Shown piece by piece: positions 6,928 through 15,067 of a stretch of DNA of 42,561 bases. The position numbers were made by a program, and so were the translations under genes. A model generated the notes under the pieces. That model had not been told where the DNA came from. It did not search any database and saw nothing but the letters and a program-made list of their open reading frames with translations. This stretch comes from Oscillospiraceae bacterium (GTDB lineage Bacteria; Bacillota; Clostridia; Oscillospirales; Ruminococcaceae), in assembly GCA_021200775.1 (NCBI GenBank), contig JAJQGB010000015.1:1-42561 (forward strand), read 5' to 3'. Each line of letters begins with the position of its first letter. Position 1 is the stretch's first letter.

Positions 6928-8295
6928 TTATATTTTCAGAATCGCCTGTGCAATCAGGAAGTAAGCCAAGAGTGAAGTAGCGTCGACGATGGTCGTGATG
7001 AACGGGCTCGCCATTACGGCAGGGTCGATTCCAATCGCTTTGGCGGCAATCGGGAGAGTACAGCCGATAAGCTTTGCCACAACGATAGCTATGAAGAGCG
7101 TCAGGCAGACGACGAGGTCTACAAGAACCGTGATGTCGGTGTTGCCCAGAAGAAGCCTGTCCACAAGGAGAATCTTTGCAAAGTTGAATACCGCCAGAAC
7201 TGCGCCGCAGATGAGGGCAACCCGGAGCTCTTTCCAGATGACTCTTCCGATGTCCCGAAGGTTGATGTCGCCCAAGGAAAGTCCACGAATGATTGTTGCG
7301 GAGGACTGTCCGCCGGCATTACCGCCAGAGTCCATGAGCATTGGTATAAATGCCGTCAGAACGACGCTTGCGGCGAGCTTTTCTTCAAAGCCGGTTATAA
7401 TCGCACTGGTAAATGTCGCCGAGACCATGAGTAAAAGAAGCCACGGAATACGCTTTCTGAACATTTCAAAGACGCTTGTCTTGAAATAGGGCTTGTCGGA
7501 CGGCATGATAGCCGCCATCTTTTCGATATCCTCTGTGCTCTCGTCGGTAAGAACGTCGATAGCGTCGTCGACGGTTACGATTCCGACTAGCTTTTTTTCG
7601 TCGTCGACAACCGGGATGGCAAGGAGGTTGTACTTTGCGAGGTCTCTTGCAACCGTTTCCTGGTCGTCCTTTGTGCCGACATAGATGACGTTCGTGTCCA
7701 TGATGTCGCCGACAACAGTGTCGGGGTCGGCTGTGAGAAGTTCCAAGAGTGAGACAACGCCTAAGAGCACTCTGTCCTCAGTCACGTAGCAGGTGTAAAT
7801 TGTCTCCTTGACAACGCCGAGCTTGCGGATTTTCACGAACGCCTCGTCAACCGTCATCTCCTTTGAGAAGTAGATGAACTCGGTCGTCATTACGCTTCCG
7901 GCGCTGTCGTCCGGATAGGCAAGAAGCTCATTAATCTGCCGCCTTGTCGCTTCGTCGGTGTTCTTTAAAATCCTGTTGACGACGTTAGCGGGCATTTCTT
8001 CGATAATATCGACGGTATCATCCAAGAAGAGCTCGTCAACGAGGTCCCTGATTTCCTTATCGGAAAACGCAAGGATAAGCTGCTCCTGCATGTCTGAGTC
8101 GAGATACGCAAATGTCTCGTATGCCAGATCTTTTGGAAGAAGCCGGAAGATAAGCGGAATATCCTTTGGCTCAGCCTCCTCAAAGATGGATGCGATGTCC
8201 GCAGGGTTCATCTCTTTCATGATGAGCTTGAGCTCGGCGAACTTTCTCTGCTCCAGGAGCTTGATTACAATGTCGAATACTGTTGTTCTTTCCAT
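6928..8295 (-). CDS. mgtE: magnesium transporter MgtE
   Basis: A 455-aa dimeric Mg2+ channel of the inner membrane. In order: an N domain of helical repeats ('MNPADIASIFEEAEPKDIPLIFRLLP'-type), two CBS domains ('GSVMTTEFIYF' and 'DIMDTNVIYV' start them) that sense cytosolic Mg2+, a plug helix, and five membrane helices carrying the family signature MLMDSGGNAGGQSS. The conserved pore aspartate region follows at the end. The start at 8295 is chosen because GGAGGGA lies 7 bases upstream; a longer frame (to 8379) would begin inside the leader with no ribosome site. Expression comes from a consensus promoter and a long leader. Confidence 0.96.
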   Translation of the reverse strand: MERTTVFDIVIKLLEQRKFAELKLIMKEMNPADIASIFEEAEPKDIPLIFRLLPKDLAYETFAYLDSDMQEQLILAFSDKEIRDLVDELFLDDTVDIIEEMPANVVNRILKNTDEATRRQINELLAYPDDSAGSVMTTEFIYFSKEMTVDEAFVKIRKLGVVKETIYTCYVTEDRVLLGVVSLLELLTADPDTVVGDIMDTNVIYVGTKDDQETVARDLAKYNLLAIPVVDDEKKLVGIVTVDDAIDVLTDESTEDIEKMAAIMPSDKPYFKTSVFEMFRKRIPWLLLLMVSATFTSAIITGFEEKLAASVVLTAFIPMLMDSGGNAGGQSSATIIRGLSLGDINLRDIGRVIWKELRVALICGAVLAVFNFAKILLVDRLLLGNTDITVLVDLVVCLTLFIAIVVAKLIGCTLPIAAKAIGIDPAVMASPFITTIVDATSLLAYFLIAQAILKI

Positions 8296-8508
8296 AAAAA
8301 ATCCCTCCGATTCGTGTGATATCGAAGGAAAGGCAAATGGAATATACCCTGATAGCTTAAAATAAGCTATCAGAAACATTCGGGAGCTTACAATCGCAAT
8401 ACCGTAAGCTCTTTTTTATGCTTTTCCCCCGAGGTATGGGGCTACTACTGCCGGAATCCACGATTTTCACTCCTTGTAATATTCAAAATTTCGGTTTAAA
8501 ACCGATCA
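8296..8508 (-). promoter_or_regulatory. structured 5' leader of mgtE, class unassigned
   Basis: The predicted transcript start at about 8508 gives a 5' UTR of about 210 nt. It contains an 8-bp stem with a 12-base loop (8384-8411, GAGCTTAC/GTAAGCTC), and nearer the gene an 11-bp stem with a 3-base loop (8349-8373, CTGATAGCTTA). An upstream block, GGCAGTAGTAGCCCC (8437-8451 complement), is unpaired in this simple reading. mgtE genes are often under an M-box riboswitch, but its conserved core was not recognised here. A metal-sensing leader is inferred from length, structure and gene; the class is open. Confidence 0.5.
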
Positions 8509-8514
8509 CCATTA

Positions 8515-8543
8515 ATTATATCTCACTTTGTTGGCTATGTCAA
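8515..8543 (-). promoter_or_regulatory. consensus sigma-A promoter of mgtE operon
   Basis: Read leftwards, TTGACA, 17 bases, TATAAT: a perfect match to both boxes with ideal spacing. Transcription should begin near 8508. Confidence 0.9.
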
Positions 8544-8673
8544 TACTCGCGAGCGTTAAAAAATTTTAAAGCAATTATTTTGGAAACATCAACGCATTTC
8601 CGGGAACAAGGCAAGTACAATATGAAAATATTAAACGAAACATAATAAGTTTTTAGCCACTTCAAATTAGGTA

Positions 8674-8702
8674 TTGCATTTTGCATTGAGCTTTGCTATA
8701 AT
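8674..8702 (+). promoter_or_regulatory. promoter of GH2 beta-galactosidase
   Basis: TTGCAT, 17 bases, TATAAT, ending 75 bases before the GH2 start codon. No clear operator palindrome is seen around it. Confidence 0.75.
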
Positions 8703-8776
8703 GTGCTCGCAAAGCCAAATTGGCGATGCAGAAAATATTACTTACGATTACTTTTGCAATTCGGAGGTACAACAAT

Positions 8777-11700
8777 ATGAAAAGAACTTTATTTAATGCC
8801 GGCTGGCAATTTGCCTTAAAGAAGCCGGACGAAAAGCCGGTTGAATCGGATTTCAAGCCGGTGGATATTCCGCACGACTGGCTAATCGCCGATACCCGTA
8901 ATCTCTATGCCGACGGCGACGGCTACTACAGGAAGACATTTACACTCACGAATACCGAGGGAAAGGTCTATATCCTCAGATTCGAGGGCGTCTATATGGA
9001 CACGACCGTTTATCTCAATGGCGAGGAAGTTTACGAGTGGAAGTACGGCTACACCACTTTTGATGTTCCGCTTAACGTCCGTGAAGGTGAGAACGAAATC
9101 GAAGTCTTCATAAGACATCGTTCCCCGAATTCCCGTTGGTATGCGGGTGCAGGAATCTTCAGAAACATTTACCTTACAGAATCGGGCACCGACAGAATCC
9201 TTCCCGACGGCGTCTACTTCTGCCCGGAGAAGACCGACGACGGCTGGAAAGCTATCATCGACACCGAAGTCACCGGTTCCGGCGAAGCTGTTTTGAAGCA
9301 CACTCTTTCCGATATGGAAGGAAACTCTGTCAAGATCTCTGAAAGCAATGTAGCTCTCGGCATTGAGACTGTTACTGATTCTCAGAAAGTGAATTTAGGC
9401 GATGTCCACCTCTGGGACGTTGACGACCCGTATCTCTACACCCTCAAAACCGAACTTCTGGAGGACGGCGAAGTCGCCTATGAAGTTTCGCAGAGAGTCG
9501 GTTTCAAGACTGTGGAGTTCACAACAGATCACGGCTTCTTCCTCAACGGCAGACATTTAAAAATCAACGGCGCATGTCTCCACCACGACCAGGGAGCTCT
9601 CGGCTCGGCTGTCAACATCGAGACCACACGCCGCCAGCTTCAGAAAATGCAGGAGATGGGAGTCAACTCGATAAGAACCTCCCACAATCCCCCGAGCGTC
9701 GAGCTCATGAATCTGGCAGACGAGATGGGAATCATGATTGACTCGGAAGCCTTCGACATGTGGGAATTAAAAAAGACCACCTATGACTATGCCCGATTCT
9801 TCCCTGAGTGGCACGAGAAAGACGTCCGGAGCTGGATAAGAAGAGACCGCAACCACGTTTCCATCATCATGTGGAGCATCGGAAATGAGATTTACGATAC
9901 ACACGCATCGCATAGAGGAGTCGAACTCACCGACGAGCTCACAAGGTGCGTACACATCGACGACTATCGCCACATGCACCCGGTCACAATCGGCTCGAAC
10001 TATATGGCATGGGAAGGCGCACAGAACTGCGCCGAGCACATCGAGACTGTCGGCTACAACTACGCCGAGCGCCTCTATAACGAGCACCACGAAAAGCACC
10101 CTGACTGGGTTATCTATGGCAGTGAGACCGCTTCGACCATCCAGTCCCGTGGCACATATCACTTCCCGGCATCCAAAGTCAGCACCACCCACGACGACCA
10201 CCAGTGCTCGGCTCTTATGAACTGCGCCACCGGCTGGGGAGCGATTTCTCCCGAATACAACATCATCCAGGACAGAAAGCACGAGTTCTCTTTGGGACAG
10301 TACATCTGGACTGCCTGGGACTATATCGGCGAGCCGACGCCCTACTGGACAAAGAATTCCTATTTCGGACACATCGACACTGCAGGCTTCCCGAAGGATT
10401 CCTTCTATGCCTATAAAGCCGAGTGGGCAAAGAACGCCGAGCCGTTCGTCCATCTCTTCCCGTACTGGGACTTCAACGAGGGTCAGCTTGTGGATATGTT
10501 CATCTATTCCAACTGCTATGAGTCGGAGCTCTTCGTCAATGGCGTTTCAAAGGGAAAGTATGTCCACGACCATGTTAATGGCGAGACCCTCAGCGGCAGA
10601 TGGCAGGTTCCCTATGAAAAGGGCGAAATCAAGGCTGTCGGATACGACGAGAAGGGAAATATTGTCTGCAGTCAGGTACGCCACAGCTTCGGCGACCCGG
10701 CGAGAATCGTCCTCACGCCGAACAAGACCGCCCTTAAAGCCGATTGCAGGGATTTGATTTTCGTTGAGATTTCAATGGCAGACGAAAACGGCTATCCGGT
10801 TGAAAATGCAAGAAACAGAGTCAACATCACCGTCACCGGAGCAGGCAGACTTGTCGGAATGGACAATGGCGACTCATCTGACTACGGTCAGTATCAGGAG
10901 TCGGAGAGAAAGCTCTTTAATGGCAAGCTCCTTGCGATAATTGCCGCAACCGATAAGGCAGGAGAAATCACAGTAACTGCCGAGTCGAACGGTCTTCCCG
11001 CAACAAAGCTTCTGCTCACAGCAACTCCGTCGGCTAAGAGAGACGGCGTTTCCTGTGTCTTAAGAAGCAAGCAGAGTGTCAGAGCGAAGGATATTCCGGT
11101 AAGAAAGATTGATTTGCACGTTTCGACTCAGGAGATAACCCCCGAGTCTGGCGAGTGCGTCGTCACCACCGAGATTTTCCCGAAGAACTCCACATACAAG
11201 GCTTCCGACATCGGCTACAAGGTCATCAACGATTCCGGAATCCAGACTAATCTGGCGGACGTGAAGGTTGAAGACGGCAAGGCAGTTGTCGTCCCGAACG
11301 GCGACGGAGCATTCAGGCTGAGAGCCTACTGCAAGAACGGCACCGAATATGAAGAGATTATCTCGGAAATCGAGATGCAAAGCTTCGGCTTCGGTCAGGC
11401 AGGATTCGACCCGTACACTGAATTCGTCCATGCGGCACTTCACTCAAAGACCGACGAGGTTCTTCAGGACGTCGCCGAGGGTGGAATCCTCACAAATGTT
11501 GATCGCTCGGAAATCTGGTTCAACAACGTCGACTTCGGCAAGGCAGGAACCAGCAAACTGAAGGTCGGACTTTACGTCAACGCCTATGAGACGATTCGCT
11601 TCGAGATTGTGGACCGTGAGGGCAACTCCTACGGTAAGTTTGCATCTCTCAAAGAGGCAATATGGAACCACTACCAGTATGAGAACGTAAATCTGACCCA

Positions 11701-12157
11701 GAAGCTGACAGGCACGAAGGACATCTGCTTCATCATCACCTGCCCGAGACAAATCAGGTTCCAGGGCTTCCAGTTTGCGAAGTCTTCGAGAATTAACGAA
11801 CTCATCCCGGCAACTTCGACCGACGGAGTTTATGGCGACGCATTCGAGATTAAGCCCGACTGCATTTCCCACATCGGAAACAATGTTACCGTCGAGTTCA
11901 ACGACTTCGATTTCGGCTCGGGAGATGTGAAGACGGTCACAATCACCGGCAGAACCTACAACACGAGCGACACCGTCCACATCCGCTTCTTCGACGAAAA
12001 CGGTCAGAAGGACTCGACCGCCGTCATCTTCTACGGCGAAGAGGGACTTGTCACAAAGACATTTGACATTCCTGCTGTCACCGGCAAGACCGACGTCAAA
12101 CTCATCTATCTCCCCGGTTGCGACTTCGATTTGTACTCAATCGAGTTCGACAAATAA
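8777..12157 (+). CDS. glycoside hydrolase family 2 beta-galactosidase-like enzyme
   Basis: An 1126-aa retaining glycosidase, much longer than the catalytic core needs. The N-terminal sugar-binding jelly roll ('PHDWLI...DGDGYYRKTF'), an immunoglobulin-like domain and the TIM barrel follow the GH2 plan. The acid/base glutamate is E371 in SIGNE (after 'RDRNHVSIIMWSIGNE'), the nucleophile E450 in YGSETAS; 'RTSHNPPS' is the usual substrate-site motif. Beyond the barrel are Ig-like domains (DUF4982-like and big-2-like, about 600-870) and a C-terminal CBM6/35-like beta-sandwich duplicated at about 890-1005 and 1020-1126. No signal peptide is visible, suggesting a cytoplasmic enzyme. Start 8777 has CGGAGGT 7-9 bases upstream. 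Beta-galactosidase is most likely; beta-glucuronidase or beta-mannosidase cannot be excluded. Confidence 0.9.
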   Translation: MKRTLFNAGWQFALKKPDEKPVESDFKPVDIPHDWLIADTRNLYADGDGYYRKTFTLTNTEGKVYILRFEGVYMDTTVYLNGEEVYEWKYGYTTFDVPLNVREGENEIEVFIRHRSPNSRWYAGAGIFRNIYLTESGTDRILPDGVYFCPEKTDDGWKAIIDTEVTGSGEAVLKHTLSDMEGNSVKISESNVALGIETVTDSQKVNLGDVHLWDVDDPYLYTLKTELLEDGEVAYEVSQRVGFKTVEFTTDHGFFLNGRHLKINGACLHHDQGALGSAVNIETTRRQLQKMQEMGVNSIRTSHNPPSVELMNLADEMGIMIDSEAFDMWELKKTTYDYARFFPEWHEKDVRSWIRRDRNHVSIIMWSIGNEIYDTHASHRGVELTDELTRCVHIDDYRHMHPVTIGSNYMAWEGAQNCAEHIETVGYNYAERLYNEHHEKHPDWVIYGSETASTIQSRGTYHFPASKVSTTHDDHQCSALMNCATGWGAISPEYNIIQDRKHEFSLGQYIWTAWDYIGEPTPYWTKNSYFGHIDTAGFPKDSFYAYKAEWAKNAEPFVHLFPYWDFNEGQLVDMFIYSNCYESELFVNGVSKGKYVHDHVNGETLSGRWQVPYEKGEIKAVGYDEKGNIVCSQVRHSFGDPARIVLTPNKTALKADCRDLIFVEISMADENGYPVENARNRVNITVTGAGRLVGMDNGDSSDYGQYQESERKLFNGKLLAIIAATDKAGEITVTAESNGLPATKLLLTATPSAKRDGVSCVLRSKQSVRAKDIPVRKIDLHVSTQEITPESGECVVTTEIFPKNSTYKASDIGYKVINDSGIQTNLADVKVEDGKAVVVPNGDGAFRLRAYCKNGTEYEEIISEIEMQSFGFGQAGFDPYTEFVHAALHSKTDEVLQDVAEGGILTNVDRSEIWFNNVDFGKAGTSKLKVGLYVNAYETIRFEIVDREGNSYGKFASLKEAIWNHYQYENVNLTQKLTGTKDICFIITCPRQIRFQGFQFAKSSRINELIPATSTDGVYGDAFEIKPDCISHIGNNVTVEFNDFDFGSGDVKTVTITGRTYNTSDTVHIRFFDENGQKDSTAVIFYGEEGLVTKTFDIPAVTGKTDVKLIYLPGCDFDLYSIEFDK

Positions 12158-12170
12158 TTTCAGGTATAAT

Positions 12171-12202
12171 AAAAGCCGTAGGATTAGCTCCTGCGGCTTT
12201 TT
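12171..12202. terminator. bidirectional intrinsic terminator between GH2 gene and thrB
   Basis: A 13-bp stem AAAAGCCGTAGGA/TCCTGCGGCTTTT (one wobble) with a 5-base loop, flanked by A's on the left and T's on the right. It can end both converging transcripts. Confidence 0.9.
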
Positions 12203-12209
12203 GTTATGC

Positions 12210-13097
12210 TTAAATCAGCGCTGTTCCGACGTTGTCGATAGAAAGCTCCTTCACCTGCCAGCTTGCAAGCCCGGCGTTTTCAAGAGAAAACCTCATCTTT
12301 CCGGCAAAGTAGGTGTTCCGGTCGTCGGCAATCGCCATAACTGTGGGACCGGCTCCGCTTATGTAGACGCCGTATGCGCCGTGGCTGTAGGCGATGTCGA
12401 AGACCTCCTGGCAGTGGGGAATCAGCTCCATTCTGTACGGCTGGTGGAGCTTGTCGTTGACGGCTTCTCTGAGGTTCTCGAACTTTCCTGTAAGAAGAGA
12501 AGCCGAGAAGAGTGCGGCACGTGACAGGTTGTAGACAGCGTCCTTGTGCGGGATTTCTTTCGGAAGACAAGCCCTTGCAAGCTCGGTTTTCAGCTCGAAG
12601 TCGGGGATAATGGCGTAGAATTTGAGCTTTGTATAAACCTCCTGCTTGACCCAGTGAACCTGCCTGCCGTCGAAAACGGCGGTGACGATTCCGCCCAAGA
12701 GTGCAGGAGCTGTGTTGTCCGGGTGCCCTTCAATCTGTGCAGACAAGTTGACTAGATCATCAGTAGTAAGTGGATTTCCGAGAAGGTTATTCGCACCGAC
12801 AAGCCCGGCAACAATGCAGGCGGACGACGACCCGAGTCCACGAGCCATCGGAATGTTGTTCGTCTGGATAATCTTAAGCCCCGAAAGTTTCCTTCCGCAG
12901 ACTTCAAACAAGTCTCTGGCGGAAATATAAATAAGATTAGATTCGTCAGTTGGAACAGTCACATCATCAGTCGAGCTGATTTCGACCCTGTCCGACTCCT
13001 CCATCTCGACGAAGTTGTAGTAGTCAAGCGCCAGCCCCAGAGCATCAAACCCAGCTCCCAGATTCGCACTGGTCGCCGGTATGCGGATTTTTATCAT
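12210..13097 (-). CDS. thrB: homoserine kinase
   Basis: Phosphorylates homoserine to O-phosphohomoserine, the step before threonine synthase. A 295-aa GHMP kinase: N-terminal 'RIPATSANLGAGFDALGLAL', the ATP-binding glycine-rich motif ARGLGSSSACIVAGL, and the C-terminal 'GAYGVYISGAGPTVMAI' motif are all diagnostic. The start at 13097 has AGGAGTG upstream; a longer frame extends into the promoter and is rejected. No thrC or hom gene is adjacent. It has its own promoter within the 48-bp repeat region. Confidence 0.95.
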   Translation of the reverse strand: MIKIRIPATSANLGAGFDALGLALDYYNFVEMEESDRVEISSTDDVTVPTDESNLIYISARDLFEVCGRKLSGLKIIQTNNIPMARGLGSSSACIVAGLVGANNLLGNPLTTDDLVNLSAQIEGHPDNTAPALLGGIVTAVFDGRQVHWVKQEVYTKLKFYAIIPDFELKTELARACLPKEIPHKDAVYNLSRAALFSASLLTGKFENLREAVNDKLHQPYRMELIPHCQEVFDIAYSHGAYGVYISGAGPTVMAIADDRNTYFAGKMRFSLENAGLASWQVKELSIDNVGTALI

Positions 13098-13134
13098 AAA
13101 AAGCACTCCTTTTCGTGCTGAAATTTCAGTATAG

Positions 13135-13163
13135 AATATACCACAAATCGCCGAGGAGTGCAA
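13135..13163 (-). promoter_or_regulatory. promoter of thrB
   Basis: Read leftwards, TTGCAC, 17 bases, TATATT. The -35 box lies inside the 48-bp direct repeat (13156-13203); the same architecture is found upstream of the Rpn gene. Confidence 0.8.
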
Positions 13164-13203
13164 GAGTGTTTTTGATAAGAAAAGCACCCCGTGAAGGGTG
13201 CTT
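13156..13203. repeat. 48-bp direct repeat, copy 1 (terminator + -35 element)
   Basis: Identical over 48 bases to 14085-14132. Read leftwards it holds the hairpin AAGCACCC-ttcac-GGGGTGCTT followed by TTTT (an intrinsic terminator) and then TTGCAC, the -35 box of the next gene. In this copy it ends the Rpn transcript and drives thrB. The match continues imperfectly beyond (TACCACAAA at about 13139). Confidence 0.95.
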
Positions 13204-13210
13204 TAAAAAC

Positions 13211-14029
13211 TCATGCGGATTTTTTGAGAAGATAGCCTTTAGCCTCGGATTCGGAGAGCCCGAATTGTTCCACAATATCCTTCAGGATAGCATCCTCTGC
13301 TATTCCGTATAGCCTTGCTGATTTTACAAATCCATAGATTTCCGAATCCTTCACAATCTCATCTCTGAAATCTTCCATTAATTTGCACATATGCTCTTGT
13401 CCTCCTTCGGTTTCTTTGAAATACCTGGCTCTGTCTGCTAATATGGTGTAATGCATTTCGCTCGCCGACTTGCACTTGAAATCGTGAATCAGCTTGCCAA
13501 TTGGCTCCGATTCATTAGTATACGCTCCGTTGACGTAAATTATATGCGAGCCGTCCTCAAAAGGCTTATCTAGTTCTTTAATTTCCCGGTCAATGTGATA
13601 GAGTGGGAGCCCGCCGCCGAGAACATCATTTTCGGTGATAAAAATCACGTACGCAGGCTTCAGCTTTGGAATTTTATCCCCGACAGTCGCCATCTTCGTG
13701 TCAAGCATACTGCTGTTGAATCTTGCCCTCTCTGCATCTGCGCCTGCATCCTGACGTTGAACCTCGACATCGAAGTGCTGACCGTTTGCGTCAACTGCAT
13801 GAATATCCAGCCTTGCTGAGCGACCATTCGGATTCTTTATCTCGTATTGTCCAACCGTCTCAATAACTGTTATTCCCGGGTCTTCCAGAATGATTCTCAG
13901 AATGAACTGTGTCGTTTCGATATTGCCCCCGAAAAACAGTGTCATGAAGCTGTCATCCATAAGACAAAACTCGCTCAATATCTGCAAGTACCTTTCACGG
14001 TACGACTTCTTTACTTCTTCCTGATTCAT
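13211..14029 (-). CDS. Rpn family recombination-promoting nuclease (PD-(D/E)XK)
   Basis: A 272-aa protein of the group annotated as PD-(D/E)XK nuclease family transposase. The nuclease core reads 'RSARLDIHAVDANGQHFDVEVQRQD': metal ligands D75 and E89 with Q91 in place of the usual lysine, which is normal in this family. Before it lies 'FMTLFFGGNIETTQFILRIIL', the usual N-terminus; the C-terminal helices are of the 'EIYGFVKSARLYGIAEDAILKDI' kind. Rpn proteins cut DNA and promote recA-independent exchange; a defence role has also been suggested. The chosen ATG has GAGGGTG upstream; a GTG three codons earlier is possible. Both sides carry the 48-bp direct repeat, as if the gene had been inserted together with a copied intergenic region. 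Confidence 0.88.
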   Translation of the reverse strand: MNQEEVKKSYRERYLQILSEFCLMDDSFMTLFFGGNIETTQFILRIILEDPGITVIETVGQYEIKNPNGRSARLDIHAVDANGQHFDVEVQRQDAGADAERARFNSSMLDTKMATVGDKIPKLKPAYVIFITENDVLGGGLPLYHIDREIKELDKPFEDGSHIIYVNGAYTNESEPIGKLIHDFKCKSASEMHYTILADRARYFKETEGGQEHMCKLMEDFRDEIVKDSEIYGFVKSARLYGIAEDAILKDIVEQFGLSESEAKGYLLKKSA

Positions 14030-14063
14030 GCCCTTCACACCCTCTTAATTCTCCTGTACTTAA

Positions 14064-14092
14064 ATTGTACCACAAAATGCTCCAGAGTGCAA
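14064..14092 (-). promoter_or_regulatory. promoter of the Rpn gene
   Basis: Read leftwards, TTGCAC, 17 bases, TACAAT. The -35 box lies in repeat copy 2. Confidence 0.8.
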
Positions 14093-14132
14093 GAGTGTTT
14101 TTGATAAGAAAAGCACCCCGTGAAGGGTGCTT
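14085..14132. repeat. 48-bp direct repeat, copy 2 (tRNA terminator + -35 element)
   Basis: Identical to 13156-13203. Read leftwards the AAGCACCC/GGGTGCTT hairpin with following T's lies 28 bases after the tRNA-Val 3' end, so it is the tRNA terminator; the TTGCAC that follows starts the Rpn promoter. Confidence 0.95.
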
Positions 14133-14159
14133 CAAGAGTTGGTTCGGATTTCTCCAACA

Positions 14160-14236
14160 TGGTGGAAGCAACGGGGCTCGAACCCGTGACCTCTCGCGTG
14201 TGAGGCGAACGCTCATCCCGGCTGAGCTATGCTTCC
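14160..14236 (-). tRNA. tRNA-Val (anticodon CAC)
   Basis: Cloverleaf: acceptor GGAAGCA/TGCTTCC, D stem GCTC/GAGC, anticodon stem TTCGC/GCGAG with loop CTCACAC (anticodon CAC), T stem ACGGG/CCCGT with TTCGAGC loop, discriminator A, and an encoded CCA end (complement of 14160-14162). It is 77 nt including CCA. Confidence 0.96.
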
Positions 14237-14353
14237 GATGTTATAACTATACCACTTTCCGGGGAGAAATGCAAGAAGAAAATTGAGAAGTGGAGGCTAT
14301 TTTGAAGATTCCGATTAATGATGCCTCAAAGCTACAATTTCACAATAAGATGG

Positions 14354-14382
14354 TTGCTTTTTCCTTTCAGCTGCTGTATAAT
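14354..14382 (+). promoter_or_regulatory. promoter of the 14469 GNAT gene
   Basis: TTGCTT, 17 bases, TATAAT. The short leader holds a GGAGG...CCTCC hairpin (about 14408-14425) that is not followed by a T-run. Confidence 0.7.
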
Positions 14383-14468
14383 GACTGTGAATTATCTTCA
14401 TCTTTTTGGAGGATTATCACCTCCGCACCACTTCTCCACTGAAGAACTGTTTTAGGGGTTGAATAATC

Positions 14469-15056
14469 TTGGATAGTAGAGAATATCAGTCCGACGCCAT
14501 AGTCCGCGACGCCCGCCTTGACGACGCAGAGCGTCTGGTCGAGATTTATTCGTACTATGTGAAAAACACCGCCATCACTTTTGAGTACGAGACCCCATCC
14601 GTCTCCGAGTTTCAGAGCCGGATGGAGCGTACGATGGAGAAGTACCCATACATAGTTATCGAGAAGGATGGAAAAGTCCGGGGCTACGCTTATGCCGGTC
14701 CGTTCAGTGGTGGCAGGGCGGCGTATGACTGGTCCTGCGAATTGACGGTCTATCTCGACCACGAAGTGCAGAAATGCGGCTACGGCAGGAAGATTTACAC
14801 CGCACTTGAAGAAAAATTAAAGCGCATGGGAATCCAGAATCTCTATGCCTGCATCGCCTGCACCGACGCCGAGGACGAGTACCTAAATAACAACAGTGCC
14901 GACTTCCATGCCCATATGGGTTTCAAAGAAGTCGGCAGATTCCGCAATTGCGGCTATAAATTCGGTCGGTGGTACGACATGATCTGGATGGAGAAGATAA
15001 TCGGAGAGCATAAGAAACAACCGGCAATGGTGGAACGGTATGATTACTCAAGGTGA
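14469..15056 (+). CDS. GNAT N-acetyltransferase, phosphinothricin acetyltransferase-like
   Basis: A 195-aa acetyltransferase close in pattern to the Pat/YncA group, which acetylates small amines such as methionine analogues. The N-terminus 'IVRDARLDDAERLVEIYSYYV', then 'FEYETPSVSEFQSRM', 'YIVIEKDGKVRGYAYA' and 'ELTVYLDHEVQKCGYGRKI' (acetyl-CoA loop QKCGYGRK) are the family landmarks. 'SADFHAHMGFKEVGRF' closes the fold. No ATG lies upstream; translation begins at TTG 14469, with AGGGG about 10 bases before it. It converges with the glycosyltransferase-like gene, the two stops being only 11 bases apart with no terminator between them. Confidence 0.85.
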   Translation: MDSREYQSDAIVRDARLDDAERLVEIYSYYVKNTAITFEYETPSVSEFQSRMERTMEKYPYIVIEKDGKVRGYAYAGPFSGGRAAYDWSCELTVYLDHEVQKCGYGRKIYTALEEKLKRMGIQNLYACIACTDAEDEYLNNNSADFHAHMGFKEVGRFRNCGYKFGRWYDMIWMEKIIGEHKKQPAMVERYDYSR

Positions 15057-15067
15057 AGTGCTACTCC

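Noticed and set aside
8384-8417. hairpin with T-run on the plus strand in the mgtE leader as a terminator of an upstream gene
   Set aside because: No plus-strand gene precedes it; the same bases form an A-tract plus stem in the mgtE leader. Kept only as leader structure.
8296-8508. M-box (ykoK) riboswitch call for the mgtE leader
   Set aside because: The conserved core sequences were not recognised on inspection; gene context alone does not support the name.
8418-8645. 75-aa rightward ORF near 8418
   Set aside because: It covers the leader and promoter of mgtE on the opposite strand, has no ribosome site, and the residues look random.
9767-10453. long leftward reading frames inside the GH2 gene (also 11444-11980)
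   Set aside because: Antisense shadows of a GC-rich gene; no ribosome site and no recognisable protein.
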